Positions 21,939 to 33,164 of a DNA stretch of 64,000 nucleotides are shown here, piece after piece. The position numbers were made by a program, and so were the translations under genes. The notes beneath the pieces are model-generated. The model worked only from the letters and a program-made list of their open reading frames with translations, did not search any database and was not told the DNA's origin. This DNA is from Euptelea pleiosperma (lineage: Eukaryota > Streptophyta > Magnoliopsida > Ranunculales > Eupteleaceae): positions 25,630,978-25,694,977 of the forward strand of contig CM068553.1 of assembly GCA_035048495.1 (NCBI GenBank). Reading direction: 5' to 3'. Position 1 is the first letter of the stretch. Each line of letters opens with the position of its first letter.

Positions 21939-22646
21939 CGGAAAATTGCAGAAAAGAAAATAAACTTTAATTTATTTACAAAAAAGAATACAAATTTTCG
22001 CAAATCCCAAAAAAGAAAACGAAACGCCCTTTCAAAGGGCGTTTCGTCTGCTGTCAGTCCAATCAGTCATCGACTGACTAACGAATGACTGATGGTTGAC
22101 ACGTCTGACAAACGCCCTTTTAAAGGGCGTTTATTCTTGAGAAATTTTAAAAAATGTCTCATAATTCCTCAACTTCTAAACCAATCTACGAATATCGGAA
22201 TGATCTGAATTTTTGTGAGGATGATCTCCTCATCGTAGAGATCATCCTCACCAAAAATCAGCCATTGATTCATCTTCTGGGTACGCCAAAATGGGCATAA
22301 AAATTGGGACGCCCTTTAAAAGGGCGTTTGTCAGAAAAAAAAAACGCCCTTTAAAAGGGCATTTTCTACTGACACACGCCCTTTAAAATAACGTCTGTCA
22401 GGTTGTCAGATGTCGGACTGACACTGACAGACGTTTTTCAAAAAGGCGTTTATTACTGAAAAACGCCATTTAAAAGGGCGTTTGTCAGAAAAAACACCCT
22501 TTTAAAGGTCGTTTTTTTAATAAACATGTGCCACGTCATGAAACGCCCTTTTAAAGAGTGTTTCGTTTTCTTTTTTGGGATTTGCAAAAACTTGTATTCT
22601 TTTTTGTAAATGAATTAAAGTTGGTTTTCTTTTCTGCAATTTTCCG
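21939..22646. mobile_element. Non-autonomous MULE, 9-bp TSD TTCTTTTTA
   Basis: TTCTTTTTA flanks it exactly (21930-21938 and 22647-22655). Terminal inverted repeats of roughly 85 bp begin CGGAAAATTGCAGAAAAGAA and match the right end of the MULE transposase element (3345-3430). Inside each end lie palindromes of the ACGCCCTTTTAAAGGGCGT type (about eight) and the same CTGACA/TGTCAG block as at 3165-3250. It has no coding capacity. A MITE A-like segment (about 22141-22312: AGCCATTGATTCATCTTCT, GTACGCCAAAATGGGC) lies between the two palindrome sets. Confidence 0.93.
22141..22312. mobile_element. MITE A fragment nested in the non-autonomous MULE
   Basis: Matches 13050-13215 of MITE A: AATTCCTCAACTTCTAAACC, GGATGATCTCCTCA, CAGCCATTGATTCATCTTCT and GTACGCCAAAATGGGC. 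Only one half is present. Its terminal GGGTCGGG is missing. Confidence 0.75.
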
Positions 22647-22799
22647 TTCTTTTTATTAGACCAAACAGATGGGGTTGGGTCGGGTCGGATTGCTGCCCAA
22701 AATTGCTTTTGTCCACAACCCAACTTCAGTGGCATTTCAGCAATTGTAGAAATAAGAAGGGTGGTCTTTGAACATTAGCTGATTCTGTTTAAGTACAGG

Positions 22800-22990
22800 T
22801 GTCCAGCCAATGGATTCAGTCGCACGGATTCCATAAACCCAGCCGCGGTTTATACTTTATAGCCCCACTTGATACCCCTTCTTCCCCCAACCTCTCGCCT
22901 TCCTAGCTACTTTCGCCCCTCGTCTCCTCCTCTCTTCTCCCCCTTCTCCACACTAGGCGCATCTTAGTAATCTGCACCACCACCACCGCG
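22800..22990 (+). promoter_or_regulatory. Probable promoter and leader of the FLZ gene
   Basis: CCAAT at 22807-22811, a TATA-like TTTATACTTTATAG at 22849-22862, then a pyrimidine-rich stretch (22878-22960) typical of plant transcription starts and leaders, ending in CACCACCACCGCG just before the ATG. Only about 335 bp separate the ATG from the nearest upstream transposon TSD. Confidence 0.5.
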
Positions 22991-23751
22991 ATGGAATCGT
23001 CCACCTACTTGGGCAGCTTGACGAGGCCTTGGTTTGTTGGAGACGACGATTGTCTCGTGGACATGGAAGCTGGGTTTTCTGGGAACCCCCACCCTGTCTT
23101 CTCCCAATCTTCCTCATGTAATAATATTCCGACGAAGAGGAGTAGTAGTTACAGAGGTTTCTCTTCTTTTTCTTCTACTTATTCACCGAGGTCGGGAAGG
23201 TTTTTTGACGCCAGATCCGAAGAACACCACCACCCTCATTTCCTTCATGCTTGTTTTCTCTGCAAAAACCCTCTCGGAGATAACAGAGACATCTTCATGT
23301 ACAGGTTAGCATCCTCTTTCTGATGCATCTACAATCCCATTTGATTTAAATTATTTATTCTTTCTATTGATGGGAAGACGAAAAAACAGTTTTGATAGGA
23401 GTTGGATCCAAACCACCCGAGTCTTTTCTCCATTTTTCTAGAAAAAAAAATGGAATTGGATCCAGTTTTCACACAAAATTGAATTTGAAAATTCTGAAGA
23501 ATACCCTTTTTCATATGAATTGATTAATGTATAGAGAAGGTTCTGATGGGTATTTTGGGTAATTGTTCAGGGGAGATACTCCGTTCTGTAGCGAGGAGTG
23601 CAGACAAGAGCAGATAGATAGAGACGAGGCGAAAGAGAAGAACGGGAGCCTGTCTTCCTCTTCGAAGGGAATTAGGAAAGATCAACAGAAATCTAGCCCC
23701 AACAAAACCCAGAATTACCATGTGAGGACGGGCACCGTTGCAGCTGCTTGA
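22991..23751 (+). CDS. FCS-like zinc finger (FLZ, DUF581) protein
   Basis: Two exons, 22991-23304 and 23571-23751, with a GT-AG intron (23305-23570) that splits the arginine codon of DIFMYR. The product is 164 residues. The FLZ domain spans about residues 84-128: C88-x2-C91, then [20 protein letters not shown] with C111 and C115. This is the conserved zinc-binding signature, and the intron position inside MYR|GD is usual for the family. The N-terminal half is Ser-rich and probably disordered; the C-terminus is Lys/Ser-rich. FLZ proteins act as adaptors for SnRK1 energy-sensing kinase complexes. The ATG is the first one after the pyrimidine-rich leader. The reading frame is intact, so I take this as a working gene and the only one in the window. 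Confidence 0.95.
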
Positions 23752-23952
23752 AGTCTTAAGAAAAAAAAAAACAATAGAACACTTCAGAAATCAATAATAA
23801 ATTAGAGAGAGAGAGAGAAGAGAAGAAGTCCCATTTTGAGAATTTTATATATTTTGTGAATGCTCATAAGTGAGGACTGTGTTTTTGAATTTTATTTTTC
23901 CTTTTGGTTGAAATCTTGGAAGAGAAGGAAGTATGGAAGAAATTTCCTTGTT

Positions 23953-23993
<41 letters not shown>

Positions 23994-24110
23994 TTTTTTT
24001 CTCTGTGTTTCTTTTCTACTTTCTTGCTTTTACCTTTTTTTGTGGGGCCTTTAACAACTTTCTTTGAAACTGAGACCTGTGATGGTTTAATGGAGTTTGA
24101 AAAAAAGGGC
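23752..24110 (+). other. 3' UTR region of the FLZ gene with (CT)n
   Basis: AATAAA at 23796-23801 could direct polyadenylation. A (TC)n microsatellite occupies 23955-23989. No further gene is seen before the next MITE. Confidence 0.5.
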
Positions 24111-24259
24111 TTCCTTCAAAGACGGAGCTAGTGGGGGAGTCCGGTGGAGGAAATAATACGTTAAGAAGTGGAATATAGAATGGATCTCAGGTCTATCAGA
24201 CTCAATGAACCCTACTTTCCACAGTATAATCAGGAGGATATTTTACACCTTTTTCTATA

Positions 24260-24600
24260 TGTGGTCCAGTTAACTTTGATGATGGACCACAGTGTTAACC
24301 ACGTGGCATACTTTTAGAGGCCACTGAATAATTGACTTTGACCCATTCCTCGGTGGATCTAAATACCAAATATCAGCCTCATTATTGATTTCAAACCTTT
24401 TGGATCTTTGTACCCCAAATAATTGCTCAATTCCACGGTTAAAAATCAACCTCTGGAAACGACTCCGATCCACGGTCAGATGTCACCAATCAAGCTAATT
24501 TTTGATCTGTAGGTCCACCTAGGGTTGGGCAAAACATTTAAACGGTCAGAAATCTCTGAGAATATCGGCTTATATTGTGGTCCATCGTCAACTTTGCTGA
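24260..24600. mobile_element. MITE C copy downstream of the FLZ gene
   Basis: Left arm AACCACGTGGCATACTTTTAG...TCAGCCTCATTATTGATTTC and inverse arm CACCAATCAAGCTAATTTTTG...AAACGGTCAGAAATCTCTGAG. Palindromic and non-coding. Confidence 0.75.
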
Positions 24601-24644
24601 CGGTTTACTCCTTTGGATTCAAGTAGGACGGTAATTGTCATTAT

Positions 24645-25125
24645 GTTAAGGGTCGTGATCTAACAAGGTATACCTGACGCGTTTTTGGCGTGAGGAAGCG
24701 CCATTTTTAGCCGTTGGCTTTAGTAATCAAAAAAAAGTTCGAATTCAACGGCTAGAATCACCTATTAAAATGTACTAAAATCGAGTGGCTAGAGATTATC
24801 AATAACGGTTATTTTTTATTTGTATATCCACTAGGGGTTGGGCTAAACATCCATACGGCCAGTGGCCAGGTGGCAGTGGTGACTAATAAAAGGGCACTTC
24901 CTCACGCCAAAAAGTCAGAAATTGTTTGATGCGGCGAGATTTTAGAAGTAGCGATCAGGTCCCCAATAGTCCCGCGCCACATATGCCCGTGGCGCGCGAT
25001 CATTGGCGCATGATCGCTGCTTCTAAAATCCCACCGCTTCAAGAATCCCCGGAAAAAGTCGTCAGGTCTACCTTGTTACATCTTTTTCCTAATGATATTA
25101 ATGAGGTCGGTGAGTATGGTTGATT
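24645..25125. mobile_element. MITE C2-type element with an inner hairpin
   Basis: Begins GGGTCGTGATCTAACAAGGT and closes with ACCTTGTTACATCTTTTTCC near 25073-25091, the same ends as the element at 31397. Inside are a C-family half and, at 24931-25037, a separate hairpin whose arms (TTTTAGAAGTAGCGATCA and its inverse) pair over about 27 positions with three mismatches. No TSD could be matched. Confidence 0.6.
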
Positions 25126-25129
25126 ATGA

Positions 25130-25445
25130 CGTATATGAATAAATCATTGAGGACGGGCCCACATGGACGTCATTATAGGCCCTCGTAGCACGCTCTTGGA
25201 GAATGGAGACCACTGACCGTATGGATTTGAGCCCTTCCTAGGTGGACCTACAGGCCAAAAATCAGCCTGATTGGTGATTTCTAACCGTTGAATTTTAGTC
25301 TTTCTCATGTATTGTGGGATTTTACTTAGATCCAATGGTAACAAATCACAAATCAGGCTGATTTTTGGTTCTTAAGGTCCATCTGGGGATGGGCTAAAAA
25401 TCCAAACGGTCAGTGATCTCTAAGAGTGTGCAACGTGGGCCCATA
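25130..25445. mobile_element. MITE C copy
   Basis: GACCACTGACCGTATGGATT...GGCCAAAAATCAGCCTGATT on the left and CAAATCAGGCTGATTTTTGG...ACGGTCAGTGATCTCTAAGA on the right form inverted arms. Confidence 0.8.
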
Positions 25446-25611
25446 CAAAGGTCCATCTGGGTGTGGGGTGTTTTCACAAAATTTGGGGTGCAAATAAAAT
25501 TTCCATACCTTGATTTAAAATGTCTAAAGTACCCTTTTAACTTTTAAGTACCGAAACTGCCCTTCCATAATATTACGCGCATTTGAATTCTTCATTGTTG
25601 TAGCGCCAACC

Positions 25612-26019
25612 ATGGTTTTAAAAATGGTCGTTTAAATGGTAACGCCCCAAGCCCGTTTTCGTTAAAACCGTTTAAACACGTTTTATTGGTTTTGAATAAA
25701 ACGGCCATTTTTTTGTTTTAACGGCTGTTAAAATCGTTTAAACAACCGTTTAATTCTGAAAAAAATTATGAAAAAAAGGCCGTTAAATCTGTTTAATTCC
25801 GTTAAAATCTGTTAAATTCCATTTTTTTTTTAATTTTCAAATTTCAAAATTTAAATTTCAACGCCATTTTTTCCGTAAAAATCGTTAAAACCATTAAAAT
25901 CCATTTTTTTTCATTTTTACCCCTATCCGTTTCCATCCGTTTTAACTGCCGTTTAAACAGTTTAAACGGTAACGCCCCCAGTCCGTTTAACCGTTAAAAC
26001 GGCCTCCTTTAAACCTTGG
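25612..26019. mobile_element. MITE E, copy 2
   Basis: ATGGTTTTAAAAATGGTCGT at the left, GGCCTCCTTTAAACCTTGG at the right, flanked by CGCCAACC at 25604-25611 and 26020-26027 (exact 8-mer; 9 if the ends are shifted). Same AAACGG/CGTTTAA interior as 17652-18080. Confidence 0.87.
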
Positions 26020-26027
26020 CGCCAACC

Positions 26028-26490
26028 ATGAAGTGACACGTGGCTTGTCTAATTAATATGTGAAATAACCACCGATCCGTTTTCTTTAATCAGAAATACC
26101 TAGAAGGAGGGTTAAAATTAATTATACCTAAACAGTTTTACTAGTCTATGGTAGGAGAGAAAATCGCATGCCTTTGTTGTTTGAAAAAGGATTATCACAA
26201 CCGATTCAAATCGAATATACCTCTGTGGTATATTTTCTTTTCGTCGTTTGTTCTAATCAATATGAATAGCATAATACAAACAAACAATCACACAAGACAA
26301 GAGATTTTTACGTGGAAACCTTAGCCAAGGAAAAACCACGGGACTACGTCCAGACAGAAAGTATCACTAACTGGAAAGTTAAACGAAACAAAGGTTACCA
26401 ACGCAGCATAACTGCAAATACAGCTTCCAACCTTAATTAAGGCCTACTACCGATATGTCCACGTCCTCTGAATCAACGCTACGAGTTAGT
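26028..26490. other. Possible LTR fragment
   Basis: ATTTTTACGTGGAAACCTTAGCCAAGG and AAACCACGGGAC (about 26305-26345) resemble a motif common in plant copia LTRs. There is no ORF. It joins abruptly to the truncated element at 26491. Confidence 0.35.
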
Positions 26491-27379
26491 ATGATGAAAT
26501 AGAAGTTGTTACCACCACTAGAACGAGCCAGAACTTTTATGAGCAAGTGTCTCCATTGTCGATACCCTTACAAGCATCAACTCCTGAACCTCTCCTAGAG
26601 AAGCCTATTCTTCACTATACCTCTGCTACTTCCAACCTGGACCCTGAAGTAGATCTTCATGACACTGAGCTTTGTCTCGATCGTAGGATCCCAACTGTCC
26701 GAGATCTACTGTTCGTGACCTCCACTGAAGTGTGCCACGAGAGTGATAAACCCGTGTCTACATCTATGGTGCCCTTACAAGCAGCCACTTCTGAACCGAA
26801 CACAGAGAAACCTAGTTCCATCTCTGATAATTCTATCTCTGCAATGGATGCAGACATTCCTACCATTGAACTATGTCTAGATAGTGAGGTCCCTATTGCC
26901 CTGGCCCCACCGATCCTCATTATCGCTGATGCACACATCGGGTGTGGGAACGATGACATGTCGATAGCATTTGACAACTTCCAGGAAGAGGTTACTAATT
27001 TTCAACATCCGATGTACATCAATATTGTCAATAACTAGTGTGCCTACTTTTGAACTCTCACGAGGAAAAATTCTCCAAGTATCAAGAACTCTTTGAGTCT
27101 AACTACATCTCGGAGTCCGATAATTCTAGAATTACTGATCTACAGGAGTCTGCTCCATTCAGATATCTTCCCGCTAAACTCAATAAGTTTGCGTCTTTGC
27201 TAACCATGGTCAGAGAATCTCCTACTCATCTCCTCTTAGTTTTTACTGAGAAGCTTCAATTCCTCCCTGCTGAACTAAATGTTTTTGTGGGTCTGCTCAG
27301 AGTACTTACTATCCTTCTCTCAGTTTACACTAAGAAAGACCTATTCTACATAAGTATACCTAGACAAGGGATAGGATAA
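26491..27379 (+). pseudogene. 5'-truncated copy of the 609-codon LTR-element ORF
   Basis: Starts inside the ORF (ATGATGAAATAGAAGTTGTTACC corresponds to DEIEVVT of the copy at 34773-36602) and ends with the same GIPRQGIG-stop. Read-through requires frame changes near 26547 and 27036. Shared pieces: DTELCLDRRIPTV, EKPSSISDNS, ITDLQESAPFR and VYTKKDLFY. About the first 290 codons and the 5' LTR are missing. Confidence 0.85.
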
Positions 27380-29338
27380 CAGTCTCTGTTCCACTTTAGA
27401 AGACCGTAGATTCACTCAGTCTCAATGAGTTTTAACCTGGTTGGGGGTACTTGATATACCCCTGTCATGTCTGGCTGAAGAGGTAAAACTTAGCACTTTC
27501 GGAAAGGCAATTCCGGTATTCCTAGAGTACATGAGTCTCATGCATTTGTTATTACTGTGATATCTCTGGACATGCTGGTACATTCATTCTTTCGATCATC
27601 AGGTACCACACACTGTCGATTTTATGAAGACTTGGTAACATCCTCTCTGAACCTTAGCATCATCATTACTGATTTTCCATCATTTTATGTTCCGGTCATG
27701 AGCACCGAGGACGGTGCTATATTTTGGTTGGGGGTGGGTTTTTACCAAAACTCATGTTTTTATTTTGATAAAAAAAAAGAAAAAAAGAAAGAGAGAGAAA
27801 CATTGTGTTTTTGGGTGTGATTTTCGAAAATACCCTGATTTGATGAGTAAAAAGTTTTCGGAAAGTCTATTTATTGAAAAGGATGTCTGTTTTAAAAAAA
27901 ATAAAATAAAATAAAAATCATTTATTAGCTCTTCACTCAGTTTGAAAGCAAACATTACTACAGTGGATTGAAAAATCTTTGAAGACTCAAATTCAGCAAA
28001 AATGTTTACATATCAACGTCAGAATTATCCGAAGTTTAGATTTTCTAGAGATCCAAGAAAAACAACTTTGGAGACCTAACCTAGTGAGCTTTTCATCATT
28101 TCTGAGGGTTATAAAATTATTCTGAGTCACAAGATGACTCACAATTCTTCTAGTCCCCAAATTTTTCATTGAGTGATCTCATTAACCTTTGCTTTGGTCA
28201 TAGAACTTAGAACGACATCAAATTCAGATTATTACATAAAGAACATTCTTTATACCCATTCGAGACATCGAAGATGAAAGCACAAACCCTAGAAAATGAT
28301 ATAGGCCATCTTTCTAACCAATCAGATTTTTTAGCTTCCCTAATATCTATACCGTTAGAAACCATTTTTGAGCCTGTTGATGAAAACCTTTTTCTTGATT
28401 AACCCATCAACCAAAAACCCAATCCCAAAAAAGAGTTTAATATGATAACCTACTTCTGAGAGGGATCAAAGAGTATTTGGTATAATTACACCATGAAAAG
28501 ATATAAACCAAGAAAGAAAAATGAAATAAAATAAATGGTTCGAGCTGAAAAGAAACATGATCAGAAAGAAAGAAGGAAAGGAAAAAAAATCTGAAAAAGG
28601 TTGAAGAATATCCAAAAAGACAAAAATTGAAAATAGAAAAGAAGAAAAGTCGAGGAAATATTACTCTTAGAAAAAGTTGCAAAGAATAGTGGGATACGCT
28701 CTCAGAATTTTTGAATATCGGAATATCCTTCTTTTCCGAACCTATCCTAAGCCTCAATACAACCTATGCAAGTCATATTTGATTCTAGATTTGTACCATC
28801 ATCAAGTGTGGAGAATGGAGAAAAGATAAACTACAGAGTTTGATCCGAAGTTCTTAAGTGATATGATATTCCAATCATGAGATTTTCTTAAAATCTTCTT
28901 ATACCATCCATTCAAGAACTATATATATGAGACGTTTGCCAGTTTCCATATTCATTTCCTCACATATAATTTGAGAGAAAAGTATAAAACCATTTCTGAG
29001 TGCTTCACTTCTGAGTGGTATATAAGTAAGGATTGAGGTCGAGGTATAGAGTTTCTAAGGAGATCTAGATATCTCTACTGCCAGATAAGGATGATGTTAA
29101 ACACATACACACGCTGAGTCTAAGTAATCTTTTGTTTGAAGATCCATTTATAGAAGTATTGCATTTTGCTGATTAGTTCTAATTTGTGAATGATTTCTTG
29201 CATCTTTAAAATAATATGACAAAACGGAGTTTTTCTGAGTAATACAAATAAGTTTTCTAGCATGTTATTCTGAGCCCTTTTTAGCTCACTTATTTCGCAA
29301 TAATTGCCAAGGATTGGCAATATGCTAGTTGGGGGTTG
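27380..29338 (+). mobile_element. 3' internal region of the non-autonomous LTR element
   Basis: Follows the ORF. The first 370 bp (GGTTGGGGGTACTTGATATA, GTGGGTTTTTACCAAAACTCATG) match 34390-34740 on the other strand. The rest is AT-rich and non-coding. It ends in a G-rich GTTGGGGGTTG at 29328-29338, a likely polypurine tract just before the LTR. The matching part is deleted from the second copy. Confidence 0.75.
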
Positions 29339-30400
29339 TGATATTCGCTCAAAAGTATTTATTTTAAGCCATTATCCTTATAGCGATGTTGCATTCTCCT
29401 ACGTAAAACTTGTCTTTTCGTCGACTTTGCCACGTAAGAGTTTCTTTCATTGCGTAGAATGCATTTTTTAGACGAAAATCGATTATTTGCATGAAATATA
29501 CGCATTTTGGATAATCCAGTATCAAGCCATTTTAGTTGAATCTCATTACGCATTTTTTCACTTGCGAAAGACCCTATCGGGCGATTCTTGAGGACTGGCG
29601 GGCCCACTATCAACCACAGAAGACTTCTATCAAAGCTTAAAGAACCAGCAGGCTAGGATAAAAAGATAAAAGACATGTACGAGCAAAGCTAGAGGATCGT
29701 AGAGCCGGAACAAGGACTAAGAGAGAGAAGAATAGCTGGAGACCAAGAGAAGGACTTAGATGTTAAAGAACACACCAATTGACATCAAAGCAAGGAAATA
29801 AATTTTGTTTATTTCGTGAAATATTTCGGAAATCTGCTCCACCGACAGGAAACAATCCTAACATCAAAATAATGTATCATTTCGACGAAATTTTCGATTT
29901 ATTTCGTTTTATTTCATTTTATAGCATTTTTCAAGTAAAATGCAACTTAAAATTGTAAAATATCGACTGAAATTTGTCGAAATACTTAAGATTCGATCCT
30001 AAAGCTACAGTAGACCCGTGAAGACAGATTCTTCTTTCAAAAAAGCGAATCGAAACGACTTAAAGAGTTCAGAATTTCAGAGTACTCCAACCGAAATGAC
30101 TTAAAGAATTCAAATTTCAGAGCACTCCAAAACTTACGGTAAAATGTCTATAAAAAATGCAAAACCGCAAAAGAAAATAAGGAAGGGAACCAACCGAACC
30201 AGCAACAAGAAGCACCAAAGGGGGGAGAGAGAGAGAGAGAGGACCTGTGGAGCTTGGAGTTGGAGTCTTCACGTTGAGGTTGATCGCCGGTAGAAGCAGC
30301 AGCAGCATCAGCAGCAGCATCGCCGGCGTCGGCTCTTGAGGGGAGGAGTAAGGAGGTAAGTCCCTCCACTCCCTTCCATAGCGATTAGGTTTTCCATTTT
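29339..30400 (+). mobile_element. 3' LTR of the truncated element
   Basis: Starts TGATATTCGCTCAAAAGT, identical to the minus-strand start of the LTR at 40999. The two stay alignable for about 270 bp (TTTTAAGC.ATTATCCTT, TACGTAAAA, CGTAAGAGT, GCGTAGAA). Then it diverges and holds CGAAAT-rich sequence, a (GA)n run and a GCAGCA-rich segment. The end near 30400 is approximate. Confidence 0.7.
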
Positions 30401-30469
30401 ATTCACTTTTGTTTTTTTTTTTTGAAAAAAAACTAGACCATAAATGGTCTAGCCTCATTCCTTAGCGCC

Positions 30470-30900
30470 CAGAATACGAGCCACGTGGTACACACTTAGA
30501 GGATGCTGGCTGTATGGATGTTTGGCCACTCCCTAGGTGGACCTATAGACTATAAATCAGCCTCATTAGTGATTACAAACCTTTCGATCATGTACCCAAA
30601 AAATAATGCTCAAACTCCTGCCGTTAGAGAACTCTGACAGTTTGGCCAATTCCTAGGTAGACCTACAAACCAAAAACATCCTGATTCGTGATTTCTAGGC
30701 GTTGGATCTTTGTACCTCAAATACTGCTCAAATTTCCACATTTGAGATTAACCCATGAAAATAAGTCCAATCCAACGCCTAGAAATCGCTAATCAGGCTG
30801 ATTTTTGGTTTGTAGGTCCACCTAGGGATTGACCAAACATCCATACGGTCAGAATCCTCTAAGAGTGTGCCATGTGGCTAATATTGTGTCCTGTAACTGG
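30470..30900. mobile_element. MITE C copies (one full, one partial)
   Basis: GAGCCACGTGGTACACACTT at 30477 and the inverse GTGTGCCATGTGGCTAATAT near 30865 frame arms built on GGCCACTCCCTAGGTGGACC and AATCAGGCTGATTTTTGGTT. An extra left arm in the middle indicates one copy next to another. Confidence 0.75.
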
Positions 30901-30984
30901 AGCCTGTCATTTTAGGGCGGTAACAGGAGCTTGGGCCTTGATGTATTTACACACTAAAAAAAAAATGGGCTGTTCTTTGATGCA

Positions 30985-31330
30985 GACTCCTGTATCAAAC
31001 TTTTGATGCAGAAGTCCATCAATTGCAGCATAGTAGACTCGTTGAGACCCACTTGCCCATACTATGATAGATCTACACACCGAAAATTAGTGTGATTGGA
31101 GATTTCTAGCCGTATGATATGACTTATGAGCACTTTTTCATCATGGGCTTTATGAACAGGCCTATGAGTTGGTTCCAAGCCCATGATGGAAAAGTGCTCA
31201 CATCCAATGGCCAGGAATAACTAATCACACTATTTTTGGTGTGTGGGTCCACCAAGATGTGGGCCAAACATTAGGAGGGCCAGTGGGCCCGAAAGAGTCT
31301 ATTACGTGGCAAATTGAGGGACTTCTACAT
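30985..31330. mobile_element. MITE C-related palindrome
   Basis: Arms GAGCACTTTTTCATCATGGG and CCCATGATGGAAAAGTGCTC invert around 31160. The outer ends CAAACTTTTGATGCAGAAGT and ACTTCTACATCAAAAATTTG also invert. The internal layout (G-rich GTGGGTCCACCAAG) follows the C family, but most bases differ. Confidence 0.7.
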
Positions 31331-31396
31331 CAAAAATTTGATAAAGAAGTGGGTATCAGACTTTTCCCTAAAAAACAGCCTGTTTGATAATTTTTA

Positions 31397-31790
31397 GGGT
31401 CGTGATGTAACAAGGTATACCTGAGATCTTTCCATTTGCGGAAGCGGCATTTTTGGTAGTCACCACTGCCATCTGGGCCCACTGACCACATGGATGTTTA
31501 GCCCACCCTTTAATAGACATTCATACAGAAAATCAGCTTGTTTAATGATTTTTAGCCGTTGGTTTTAGTACTCAAAAAATGGTTGTATTCAACGGCTATA
31601 AGAACGCCTTAAATGGTGCTAAAAAGTGTTAAAATCCAATGGTTATAGATTACCAATCAAGGTGATTTTTGGTATGTATATCCACCAAGGGGTGGGATAA
31701 ACATCCAAGCGGTCAGTGGGCCCAGATGGCAGTGGTGACTACCAAAAATGCCGCTTCCAGTTTCAGGCATACCTTGTTACATCTTTTTCC
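31397..31790. mobile_element. MITE C2: Mutator-like, 9-bp TSD TAATTTTTA
   Basis: TAATTTTTA is exact at 31388-31396 and 31791-31799. Ends: GGGTCGTGATGTAACAAGGT and, inverted, GGAAAAAGATGTAACAAGGT; arms continue with AAGCGGCATTTTTGGTAGTC and CACTGCCATCTGGGCCCACT, so the inverted repeat exceeds 100 bp. It is 394 bp long. Its core is C-family sequence, which ties that family to the Mutator superfamily. Confidence 0.88.
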
Positions 31791-31799
31791 TAATTTTTA

Positions 31800-32950
31800 G
31801 CCATTGGTTTTAGACTTTTAGTACTCAAAAAAAAGTTGAATCCAATGGTTAGAATCACGACTTAATATGTACTAAAATCCAATGGCTAGAGATTACCAAT
31901 AATGGTGATAATTGGTGTGTATATCCACCAAGGGGTGGGCTAAACATCCATGCGGTCAGTGGGCCCAGATGGCACCGATGAGTAACAAAAATCATGCTTC
32001 TTCACACCAAAAGCATGAACTACATGGCACACTTTTTTAGCACGCTGACTGTATGGATGTTTGGCCAATCCCTAAGTTCACTTACAAACCAAAAATCAGC
32101 CTGATTAATGACTTCTAAGCGTTGGATTGGATCACCATTGAATGCTCCTTGAAAAACGTGTTTTTAATTTATAAAATATATATCATTAAAACAATGAAAT
32201 AACACATTTTTCGAGGGACACCCACCAATAGTGACACTGTTTGACCCTTATTGACCATTATTAATTTATTTGGGATTTCGGAAACAAGGATCCAAAAAAA
32301 TTGGTTGAATCCGACGGCAATAATCACGCCTTAAAAAGTAGCAAAATCTAATGGTTAGAGGACCGCCCACAATACGAGCCACGTGGTACACTTTTATAGG
32401 ATGTTGACCGTATGGATGTTTGGCCAATCCTAAGTCGTCCTACAAATAAAAAAATCGACCCGATTAGTTATTATTTAATTTGTTTCTAAGCGTTGGATTG
32501 GAGTTATTTTCATGGGTTGATTTTAACCGTAGGAATTTGAGCATTATTGACCATTATTTGGGTACAAGAATCCAAGGGATTGAAATCATTAATCAGGCTG
32601 CTTTTTTATTGGTAGCCCCATCTAGGGATTGGCCAAACATCCATATGGTCAGCGTGGCACACTCTTCCAGCCCATTGACCCTATTGATGTTTGGCCCATC
32701 CCTTGGTGGACACACAAAATCAATCTGATTGGTGATTTCTACCCATTGGATTCAAGTACCTACAAATCTAATGGCTAGAAAATACTCAAATCCAATAGCT
32801 AGAAATCACCAATTAGTCTAGTTTTTGGTACATGTCCACCAAGGGCTGTGCCAAATATTAATTGGTTAGCGGGCCCAAAGAATGTGCCATGTGGCAACTC
32901 ACAATTTACATGTAATCACTTTATTTTCTTTTATTATTGTAGTAGCTTTT
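31800..32950. mobile_element. Cluster of MITE C halves upstream of the hAT gene
   Basis: Successive C-type segments: 31800-32020 (half of a C2 copy), 32030-32160, 32370-32670 (G-box at 32379, arms to GGCCAAACATCCATATGGTC) and 32670-32890 (GACCCTATTGATGTTTGGCC...GTTAGCGGGCCC). About 32160-32300 is an unrelated AT-rich piece. The hAT 5' terminus must be within or near here but was not recognised. Confidence 0.65.
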
Positions 32951-32964
32951 TGTTACAAGTCGAG

Positions 32965-33164
32965 ATGCCACGTAAGGCTATAGATATTGGATGGCAATAT
33001 GGGATCCCAACCTCTAGGGATAAACAAAAGACGAGGTGTAATTTTTGTAAAAAAGATATTGGGAGTAGGGGAGTATCTCGATTGAAGCAACACTTGGCTG
33101 GTGGCTTCCCTAACGTAGAAATATGTAAGTCGTGCCCTATGGAAGTTATAATACAGATGCAAAG
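32965..33164 (+). pseudogene. hAT transposase, first coding part (BED zinc finger)
   Basis: ATG at 32965 (MPRKAIDIGW). Residues 25-54 form a BED-type zinc finger, C25-x2-C28, H43 and C54 (CNFCKKDIGS...LKQHLAGG), which binds DNA. The reading stops at 33164 where the LTR element begins. The next bases of the gene are at 41005: the codon AG|G and the following frame resume exactly there. An acceptor-like TTGTAG just upstream (about 32936-32942) suggests a leader intron. Confidence 0.88.

Noticed and set aside
28437..28757. 106-codon minus-strand ORF rich in F and S
   Set aside because: Translation of A-rich leader-type DNA; low complexity and no similarity.
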